Of a stretch of 64,000 nt of DNA, positions 50,362-58,300 are shown piece by piece; position 1 is the first letter of the stretch, and every line of letters starts with the position of its first letter. Position numbers and translations under genes: made by a program. The notes beneath the pieces were generated by a model that worked only from the letters and a program-made list of their open reading frames with translations, was not told the origin of the DNA and ran no database searches. The stretch covers positions 17,567 through 81,566 of the forward strand of contig NZ_JAOEJU010000028.1 in NCBI RefSeq assembly GCF_025447595.1, written 5' to 3'. The DNA comes from Pseudomonas koreensis. GTDB lineage: Bacteria; Pseudomonadota; Gammaproteobacteria; Pseudomonadales; Pseudomonadaceae.

Positions 50362-51912
50362 TCAGGGACTCGGGACAACAGGTTTGTAGGGCGCGACCAG
50401 ATAAAAGTGCTGGTCGGGCAAGTCGACGGTGACCACATGCGCCCCGCTCAGACCCAATCGTCGTCCGGGGCCGAAGCTGAGCCGTGGGGTCAGGCCGGTG
50501 TCGAAGTCGTGCAGACCCTCGAGCGCCGCCACCAGTTTTTCCCGGCTGGCATCGCGACCGGCCTGCTTCATGCCTTCGCTGAACAACAGCATCGAGGCGT
50601 ATGCGCCGACTTGCAGTACCGCATGCTGGGCGCCGAGGCCCTGATGTTCGCGCAACAATGTCAACGCCATCCGCCCGGCCTGGGTCCAGTCGCTGGGCAC
50701 GAATGGATAAGCCAGAAACACTCGTCGGGAAAAACCTTCCGGCACTTGCAGCAGGTCCCCTGCCACCTGGCTGGATGCAGCGAACAGGTAAGGCACCTGA
50801 CCGGCGTTCTGCAAACCGGTCGCCAGACGACTGAAACCACCGCCGCTACCCAGGTAGAACACCGATCGCGAGCCCAGCGGCAAGCTGTCCGTTGCAGAGT
50901 CGTAAGTTTGCAGATGGATTTTTTGCCAGCCGTGATCCTTTAGATAACCGCCCAGCGCCTGCGCCGCCTGCACCTGCGCGGGGTCGTCGGGATAAGCAAT
51001 CAGCGTCGGTCCTTGCAGCACCCGCAGACTGGCGGCGGCGTAGTCCGCCAGCGCGATCAACTGTTCGCGCAGACCCGGCAGCGGTTCGAAAATCTGCGGG
51101 CTGGCCTGCACCGGGCCGAGCAGCGACATGGCCCCGATCAGCGGCACGCCGGACTGTTCCAGACGCGGCGCCAGTTCGCTGTCCAGCGCCGGGGCCAGCG
51201 GTGCGATCAGGGCGAAGACCTTCTCTTCCTCGATCAGCCGTTGCAAAGCCTGCTCGGCACTCGCGCGATCCGGGCCGGGATCGGCCACGGTCAGGCGTAA
51301 CTGCCGACCGTGAATGCCACCGGCCTGATTGATCCGCGCAACACTGCCGTTGAGTACCGCCGCGATGGTGGCGCCCTCCTCGGCCAGCGGCCCCTGGCTG
51401 GGCAGCAAGGTGCCCAAATGCAAGGTCTGGTCATCGAGCCCAGGATCGCGATCTTCGGCCAGGCGTTTGAGGTACGCCGTGAGATTGCGCTGATCCTTCA
51501 TCGACAGCAGGAAGCGCGGCATGCTCGGGTCGAGGCGATTGTTGCCGGGGTCGCGGCCCTGCTGGATCACCCGCGCCAACGTGCTGTCGGTGTACGCCGG
51601 GTAATTACGACCATTGACCTGCTGCTGACCGTGGAGGCTGGTCAGCCGCGACCAGTTCAGTTCCGGCGGACGCACCCCGCCTTCGGGCCGGCCGAGGCCG
51701 TCGGCGCCGTGGCAGTTGGCGCACGGCAGGCTGGTGGCCGGCAGCAACACATCCGCCGCGCCGACCCGCGCCATGATCGGCTCGCCGCTGGCGGACAGGC
51801 CTTCGCGGTACAGGCGCTTGCCGGCGCTTTCTTCATCGGTCAGCGGCAACGCGGCCGCGCCGAGGCTGACGCCAGTGAGCAGGATCAGGGCGAGGACGCG
51901 ACGCAGGTTCAT
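50362..51912 (-). CDS. Cytochrome c domain fused to a periplasmic substrate-binding protein
   Basis: The 516-residue protein has a signal peptide, an N-terminal c-type cytochrome with heme motif CANCH (64-68) and a likely axial Met in SMPRFLLSM. A full type I periplasmic binding fold follows (LHLGTLLPSQGPLAEEGATIAAVLNG...INQAGGIHGRQLRLTVADPG), like Leu/Ile/Val-type receptors. No ABC transporter genes accompany it. I infer a redox protein whose binding domain senses or docks a ligand or partner rather than a transport receptor. It lies between two SCO genes and the parvulin gene, within the oxidase operon. Confidence 0.85.
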   Translation of the reverse strand: MNLRRVLALILLTGVSLGAAALPLTDEESAGKRLYREGLSASGEPIMARVGAADVLLPATSLPCANCHGADGLGRPEGGVRPPELNWSRLTSLHGQQQVNGRNYPAYTDSTLARVIQQGRDPGNNRLDPSMPRFLLSMKDQRNLTAYLKRLAEDRDPGLDDQTLHLGTLLPSQGPLAEEGATIAAVLNGSVARINQAGGIHGRQLRLTVADPGPDRASAEQALQRLIEEEKVFALIAPLAPALDSELAPRLEQSGVPLIGAMSLLGPVQASPQIFEPLPGLREQLIALADYAAASLRVLQGPTLIAYPDDPAQVQAAQALGGYLKDHGWQKIHLQTYDSATDSLPLGSRSVFYLGSGGGFSRLATGLQNAGQVPYLFAASSQVAGDLLQVPEGFSRRVFLAYPFVPSDWTQAGRMALTLLREHQGLGAQHAVLQVGAYASMLLFSEGMKQAGRDASREKLVAALEGLHDFDTGLTPRLSFGPGRRLGLSGAHVVTVDLPDQHFYLVAPYKPVVPSP

Positions 51913-51921
51913 GGCGCGGAC

Positions 51922-52548
51922 TCAGCGGCCGGCCACAGGCATTGTCAGCAACTGCAAGCGCTGGGCAATGGCGGCGGCCGGGGCATCGGGACGGATTTTG
52001 CTCCAGCGTTTGTTGGCCACATCGCCGACGATCAACTGGGTCGAGTGCTGCTCGGGCGTCGGCACGATCTGCCCGATGCGGCCCAGCACCAGGTCCATCT
52101 GCGCCTTGTCGCCGGTGAGAAAAAGCCAGTGAGGGTCATCGGCGCCCTGCTTCAAGGTGTAAGCCTTGAGCACCGCCGGCGTGTCGCGCAGCGGATCACT
52201 GGTAAGGGAAATGAAGGTGATGCCGTCAGCCTTGTCGCCCAGCAGCTCGCGGACTTCCTTGAGTTTGCGGGTGATCAGCGGACAGGCGTCGTTGCAACTG
52301 GTGAAGATCACGTTGAGCAGCACCACGCGGTTGTGCAGTGCATCACTGTAGAAACGCTGGATATCGCCGTTCTGATCCAGCAGCGGCGTGTCGGTGAACC
52401 AGGTTTTCGCGTCGTGAGTGCCTTTGGCCGGTACGGTCGCCGCGCTGGCGGTTGCCGGTGCGGGCTGTTCGTGACCTTCGTGGGCAAAGGCCATGGCGCT
52501 GAAAATCCAGAAACAAACCGTCAGGGTGATCCAGTCCAGGGTTCTCAT
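51922..52548 (-). CDS. SCO1/SenC copper-chaperone-like protein
   Basis: The 208-residue exported protein has a His-containing leader segment (AHEGHEQPAP) and a thioredoxin-like SCO domain with Cys85-x3-Cys89 in FTSCNDACP. SCO proteins bind Cu through two Cys and a distal His; here the distal position near STQLIVGDV lacks an obvious His directly before the strand, so the ligand set may differ. It overlaps the preceding SCO gene by 4 bases. It probably helps mature the copper sites of the giant oxidase. Confidence 0.85.
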   Translation of the reverse strand: MRTLDWITLTVCFWIFSAMAFAHEGHEQPAPATASAATVPAKGTHDAKTWFTDTPLLDQNGDIQRFYSDALHNRVVLLNVIFTSCNDACPLITRKLKEVRELLGDKADGITFISLTSDPLRDTPAVLKAYTLKQGADDPHWLFLTGDKAQMDLVLGRIGQIVPTPEQHSTQLIVGDVANKRWSKIRPDAPAAAIAQRLQLLTMPVAGR

Positions 52549-53195
52549 GGTTGTTGCTCCATGGCAATCGCGGTGTGTTTGGCGTGGGTGCGCAGGCCGC
52601 TGAGTTTCTCGACTTCCTTGGCCAGCAATGCCGGGTCGGTGAAGCCGTAATAGCGCGTCCAGTGGCGACTGTTGCCGTCACCGACGAGGATCAGCGGCTG
52701 GTGACTCTTGAAGTCGCCGCTGAAACTGCCGAGGCCCTTGAGGGTGGCCGTGATCGACTGCGGCGAACCGGTGAGCCAGCTCCAGCCCGGGCCTTTCTGG
52801 AAGGTGCGGGCGTAATCCTGCAGGCGTTTCGGGTCGTCGCGCTGCGGGTCGATGCTGATCGATACCAGTTGCACTTCGCCGCCCACGCGGGAGCCGAGCT
52901 GTTTTTGCACTTTGCCCATGATCGACGAGACCACCGGGCAGACTGTGGTGCAACTGGTGTAGATGAAACTCATGACGACGATTTTGTTGTGCACCAGATC
53001 CTGTTCCAGGCGCACGGTCTTGCCGTTCTGGTCGAGCAGCGGCACGTCGGCGAATTTGACCTGGGCGTGCTCTTGAGTGCTGGCGGCGGGCGCCTTGTGC
53101 CCGGCATGCTCGTCCGCCGAATGGGCCTGGGCTTGATGGATGCCGACGGCCAACAGGCACAGGGTCAACACGCCACGGGATGCAAATCGGTTCAT
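52545..53195 (-). CDS. SCO1/SenC copper-chaperone-like protein
   Basis: The 216-residue protein starts at ATG 53195 after GAGG and has a signal peptide (IHQAQA), a His-rich mature N-terminus (HSADEHAGH) and the SCO motif Cys82-x3-Cys86 in YTSCTTVCP. A distal His candidate lies in FKSHQPLILVGDG. It is the second of three SCO domains in the window. Adjacent non-identical SCO proteins often split copper delivery and thiol reduction; that split is an inference here. Confidence 0.88.
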   Translation of the reverse strand: MNRFASRGVLTLCLLAVGIHQAQAHSADEHAGHKAPAASTQEHAQVKFADVPLLDQNGKTVRLEQDLVHNKIVVMSFIYTSCTTVCPVVSSIMGKVQKQLGSRVGGEVQLVSISIDPQRDDPKRLQDYARTFQKGPGWSWLTGSPQSITATLKGLGSFSGDFKSHQPLILVGDGNSRHWTRYYGFTDPALLAKEVEKLSGLRTHAKHTAIAMEQQP

Positions 53196-53208
53196 GTTCT
53201 TTTCCTCG

Positions 53209-55131
53209 TCACTGAGTCTGGCCGGGCAGCACCCGGACACTGGCAAATGTCTTGTCGTCGAAACCGGCGCCCAGCGAGGCCGCGCGCACATGCAGATACC
53301 AGGCGCCGCTACGGTCGAGGGTCACCGGGGCTTCGTACACGCCGTCGGCAACTTCCAGCGCCGCCACCTCACGGGGGCGGGAGGTTGGCGCGAGGAAGTA
53401 GCGCAACTGCACGTCGGTCACGCCGCTGCGCTGGATCTTCTGCTTGCCCTGGACGATGCGAAAGCGCACCACGTAAGGGTCGTTGAGGGCCACGGCGGTC
53501 TTGTCCAGCAGGAACTCGACTTTGGGCGCACCCACGTGTTTTTCAGGCGCGCCATCGGACGCCACCTGGGCGGTGAAACAATGAATGATGTTCGGCTGGT
53601 TGAGCAGGAACGCCACGTCGAAGCGCCCCGCCGCCGGCAGCTTCACACGGGCGCTGTAGAGCCCCGGCGACACTTCGCGCAGACTGCGGTCGATGACCAG
53701 CGCGGCGCGGGCAATTTGCCCCCGGTTGGGGTAACCGGACATGGGCGCGTTCATGCCTTCGGCGTAGAAGTAGGTGGTGTTGTCCACCGGGTTGACCACG
53801 AACACCGCGTTGTCATCGCGCGATACGGCGAGGCTCGACGCCAGCGGCAGATCCCCGGCCAGCCGTGGCGGCTGCGGCCCGGCTTCAAAACCTTGAGTAA
53901 TCGGCTGACGCCCTTCGCCCAGCGAAGACAGGTTGATCATGGTGACTTTCGGCGAGGCCAGTCCGCGCACGTAGGCGTAGGCCTGGGTGAACACCACTTG
54001 ATAGGGTTCGGCTGAAACTTCCAGATCATGGATCGCCGAATCGTTGGCCGCGTCGATGACCGTGGCGCGGTTTTCCAGCGTGTTCAGCACCACGCCAAAA
54101 CGGCCGTCGGCGCTGAAGTCCATCGGGCCGAGGCCTTGTTGCAGCTTGATCACCCGGCGGACGGCGCGGCTGTTGCTGTCGATCACCGTGACGGTGCCGT
54201 CCTTGCCATCGGCCACGTACACCGCGCCGGACAGCGGCGAGTACGCCACCGACAACGGGCTGGAACCGGTCTTGACCTGTTGCAGCAGGCTCAGGCTGGC
54301 GATGTCGATGACGCTGAGGGTGCCGTCGTCGCGGTTGCTGACGAAGGCGAAACGGCTGTCTTTGCTGAAGGTGATTTCGTGGTGGCCGCGACCGGTCGCC
54401 AGGTGTTTCAGCGGTTTGAGGCTCTGGGTGTCGATCACCGTGACGCCGGATTCTTCAGTCTTGCTCGCGTTGTTGCCGACCCACAGCAGGCGCTCATCCG
54501 GTTGCAGCGCCACACGCACCGGTTGGCTGCCGGCGGCCACCGAGTCGATGACCTTGAATTGCTCGCTGTCGATCACCGCCACTTCCCCCGCCGTCGGCAT
54601 CGACACGAAGACCTTTTTGTTGTCCTTGGGCGTGACCCAGTCCATCGGCGATTGCTTGAGTTCGATCCGCGCCAGCGTGCTGGTGATGCCGCCGACCGAC
54701 ACTGACGGATCAACCACCGAAACGCTGGCATCGCGGTTCATCACCAACAGGAAATAGCTGTTGAGGTCGAGCAGCGGCCGCGCGCCGATGTTGGATTTGA
54801 GGAACGTGCCGACCCGCGACTTGCAGCTCTGATCGCGGCCCTGGGCCTGATCGGCAGCGACGGTCTCCGGATCGATCCAGGCCCCCGGCGCCACGCCGGA
54901 CAACGGCTGGCCGGAGGCGCCGTCGGTGACGCGGAACTGCACGTCGGCGAACTCGCCCTCCCGCAACTGGCCGTCGCTGGCCAGCGGCTTCAGATCGAAG
55001 GCGATCGACACGCCGTCGCGGGTCAGCACCTGCCCGGCGCCGGTTTGCGCCAGGGCAATCTCGCTCAGCGTGAGCAGCGCGCCGGCCATCGCCAGCAGGC
55101 AGACGCCGATGATGTTGATGATCCTGTTCAT
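53209..55131 (-). CDS. Exported YVTN-type beta-propeller protein
   Basis: The 640-residue protein starts at ATG 55131, where a signal peptide begins; an in-frame upstream start would run through a REP element. An N-terminal beta domain (about 30-110) is followed by repeated propeller blades of the YVTN type, such as KVFVSMPTAGEVAVIDSEQFKVIDSVAAGSQPVRVALQPDERLLWVGNN and VYVADGKDGTVTVIDSNSRAVRRV. A C-terminal Ig-like domain may bind partners. It follows the giant oxidase gene and may scaffold it. No enzymatic motif is evident. Confidence 0.82.
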   Translation of the reverse strand: MNRIINIIGVCLLAMAGALLTLSEIALAQTGAGQVLTRDGVSIAFDLKPLASDGQLREGEFADVQFRVTDGASGQPLSGVAPGAWIDPETVAADQAQGRDQSCKSRVGTFLKSNIGARPLLDLNSYFLLVMNRDASVSVVDPSVSVGGITSTLARIELKQSPMDWVTPKDNKKVFVSMPTAGEVAVIDSEQFKVIDSVAAGSQPVRVALQPDERLLWVGNNASKTEESGVTVIDTQSLKPLKHLATGRGHHEITFSKDSRFAFVSNRDDGTLSVIDIASLSLLQQVKTGSSPLSVAYSPLSGAVYVADGKDGTVTVIDSNSRAVRRVIKLQQGLGPMDFSADGRFGVVLNTLENRATVIDAANDSAIHDLEVSAEPYQVVFTQAYAYVRGLASPKVTMINLSSLGEGRQPITQGFEAGPQPPRLAGDLPLASSLAVSRDDNAVFVVNPVDNTTYFYAEGMNAPMSGYPNRGQIARAALVIDRSLREVSPGLYSARVKLPAAGRFDVAFLLNQPNIIHCFTAQVASDGAPEKHVGAPKVEFLLDKTAVALNDPYVVRFRIVQGKQKIQRSGVTDVQLRYFLAPTSRPREVAALEVADGVYEAPVTLDRSGAWYLHVRAASLGAGFDDKTFASVRVLPGQTQ

Positions 55132-55170
55132 GTCGCTCTCCCCTGACACATTGTCCGAAACACCACCGCC

Positions 55171-55274
55171 CTGTGGGAGCGAGCTTGGTCCGGGCGGCGT
55201 TCCGACGAAGGCGTCAGACGCCTCACCCCTCGAAACCGAGTTGCTTTCATTCGCGAGCAAGCTCGCTCCCACAG
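55171..55274. repeat. Degenerate inverted REP pair
   Basis: CTGTGGGAGCGAGCTTGGTC (55171-55190) is a decayed unit and TCGCGAGCAAGCTCGCTCCC (from 55251) an intact one in opposite orientation. It lies in the gap between the giant oxidase and propeller genes and may modulate read-through. Confidence 0.8.
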
Positions 55275-55305
55275 TTTTTGCATCCACCGATCCATCGCAT
55301 TCCAG

Positions 55306-58300
55306 CTACTGAGCAGGCGGCGCCGGCTCCGGCTCATTGGTCACCCGCAGCAATCCCCACAGCCCGGAGGTGTTGCCATAGGCGGCGTAATCGCGGAACA
55401 GGTAGTCCCCCGGTATCGCGTTGCTGCCCCCGGCGCTCGGGATCATGAAGCTGAAGTGCGCCGCCGGCAGGACGCTCTCGTGAGCGCCGATGTACATCGA
55501 CATCGGGTTGTAGCCGAAGCGCACCGAACCCACGCCCGGCGTGCCCATCGGGTAGCCGCCGGTGTCGCTCTTCTCGGCCTGGAACGGGTTGAGCGACCAG
55601 ACGTGTCCGTCGAGCTGGAACGTCGTGCCGCGACTGCCACCACTCGGCATCAGGATGTGCGTACGGAACGGCTGACCCGGTTTGGCATACAAGACCGGCG
55701 TCTGCGGATCGCCCCCCACCAGCGCATTGCTGTAGGCCATGTGCGCATTGGTCATGTCGCCGTAACCCGCGCCATCGGCATGGCCGAACGGCGCATCCGG
55801 GGCGAGGCCGAAGCGGTACCACAGCGGTTCGGTCTTGTAGTTGATCGCCATGCTCGAGTTGTCCTGCGGATCGGTCGGCACACCGAAGCCCTCGGCAGCG
55901 ATGCCTTCGACCGGCCGGCCATTGGCCCAGCGAGTGTTCAACGCCTTGTGCCAGACCATCGCGAAGTCGCGGTAAGTCGTCTGCCCCGGTGCGGTGACCG
56001 TGGCGTTGACCTTGCGCGCATCGTCGACCCAGGTCGCGCCGATCGGCAGGATGCTCATCGCACCACCCAGGCCTTTTTGCGGTTGCTTGATCACATCCGC
56101 CGGGGTGAAGTTCAGGCCACCGAACTCCACGGCCGTGGCGTTGATGTTGTCGACACTGCGGCCCAGTTGCGTGACCGGTTTGCCTTCACGCTCCAGGTGC
56201 CCGGCGTAGTACTGATAGGTACGGGTCGGGTAGGCGCCGCTGCTGCCAACCCGTGGTGGCACGGTCTGGGTCGGGTTGGCGCCGACGTTGGTGCCGTCGG
56301 ATTTGGTGATGTCGTAGGCCAGCAGTTGGGCGTGCAGCCCCACGTGGCTGGATGGCCGCATCAGGTTGTTGCTGAAGGTGGTCGAGCCCAGGCCGCTGTT
56401 GCGGTCGCGCTTGACGATGCCTTGCATCACGGCGGTTTGCGTCAGGTCGGGCATCACGCTCGGCAGACGGTTTTCCAGGGTGATATTGATGCAGTCCCCG
56501 GCGGCTGCGCGCAGCACCAGCGGTTCGACCGGAATACCGGGTTTGAGCTTGCCGCTGACCGGATCGAGGTCGGATTTGCGCACGTACAGGATCGCCGTCG
56601 GATCATGCAGCGGCCCGCTCTGGCCACCGATGGTAATGGTCTCGCCGTCCTCAGGATCAGTCACCGTGACTTGCGGGATGCTTACCGTGCGCGAGTTCAG
56701 CACCAGGGTGCCGCCCGCCGGATTCAGCGGCCCGCCGACATGCTGACCGAGGCCGGCCGAATCGCCGATGCTCAGGCCCAGCGAATTGCCGAGGATGTCG
56801 TTGGCCAGCGCCGCCACCACTTCATAGTTGCGCTGCACCGTCGGCCGGGTGCCGATGCCGTTGGGGTTGGCGCTGATCCGTGGGCAACTGCCGTCGAATG
56901 CCACGGTGTTGCGCATGCCGGCCGGACTCGGGTTGTTGGGGATGGCGAACAGGTCATTGCGTTTGGCCGTGTAGTTGCGCATCACGCCCCAGATCCCGCT
57001 CCAGTAGCCTTCGATCGAAGCGTCCATCGAGTACAGATAGTCACCGGTGGTCGCGGCAGAACTGGACAGCATCGATACAGGTGCGATGAAGCCCATCTGT
57101 TCGGAGATGCCGATCATCTGCGAGGCGCGCCAGCCAGAGTTGGAGCTGTTGCCGAAACCGGAACCGCTCTGCAGCCATTTCACGCCGTGCAGGGTGACGT
57201 TGTGCTCTTCCTCGTGGCCGCCGGCATGCACCCGCAGACGCACGTTGTCGCCAGTGTAGGTGCGCAGCATCGGGGTGAACGGATCGCCCGGCTCGCTGCC
57301 GCCCTTGTTGATGTGCGGCGGGAACAGGGTGGTGCCGCCGGTCGGGCCGGTGGCTGCCGTGACCAGGTTCGGCGCCAGGTTCATCGCCGGGATCGCGCGG
57401 TCGGTACGGCTTTGCATGGCGTACGCCAGATCACCGCCGAGGCCGTCGGCCTGCATGCCGCGCTTGCCGTCCGGGCCGACCTTGTTCGGGTCGTAGACCC
57501 GCAGGGCCAGCGGCTCGTTGCGATAGTTGACGACGAACATGCCCGGATCATCCACGGAAATCGCCTGCGGGCAAGGTCGGTTCGGGCAGCCCGGCACTTG
57601 GCCGCCCTGCACTTCCAGCACGCCTTCGAGCAGGCTGCTGGCGTTGTTGCGCACCGGCGGGTTGATCGCGTAGCGGAAGCTGTCGGCCGTGGCCGGGAAC
57701 GCTTGCGGGTTAGGCACGCCGTTGGGACCGGCGCCCACGTACACACCGGCTTCATAGGCGTGCTGGAAGTCGCTGTATTCGAGGAAGAACTCACGGAAGC
57801 TGTCGTTCTTGCCATCGCCGTCGAGGTCGCCGGTGTTGATCACCGCCTGCCACGAGGTCGGCCCGCCGTCCTGCCGCGCGCCGCTGTACAGAGGCTCGCC
57901 GGTTTCGGCGTGGAACCAGGTGGAACCGGCCGGTTCCGCCAGCACCGTGGCATACAGCCCGATCTGCTGGTGAGTCGATGGGCCGAGGTGGTCGTGGGTG
58001 AAGATGGTGCCCAGCCCCCGATCCACGCCCTTGGCGTTGACCACCGGGTCGACGAACCAGCGTTGCATGGCCGTGCGCGCGCCCATCCAGTCACTGCGCC
58101 CGAACTGGCCGAAGAACGGATGCGCCTTGGCTTTCGGACACGCCTGGGTGCCGTCGCGCGGGTCGGTGCCTTCGCACTGGTTGAATTCACGGATTGCGTG
58201 AATGCGTTCCTGAACAGCGCCTGGGGAGAGCACGCCGTCCTCGTAGTTCCAGCCGTTGGAGGAACCGTCGGCAGACGTCAGGTCCCACTTCGGCAGGTGA

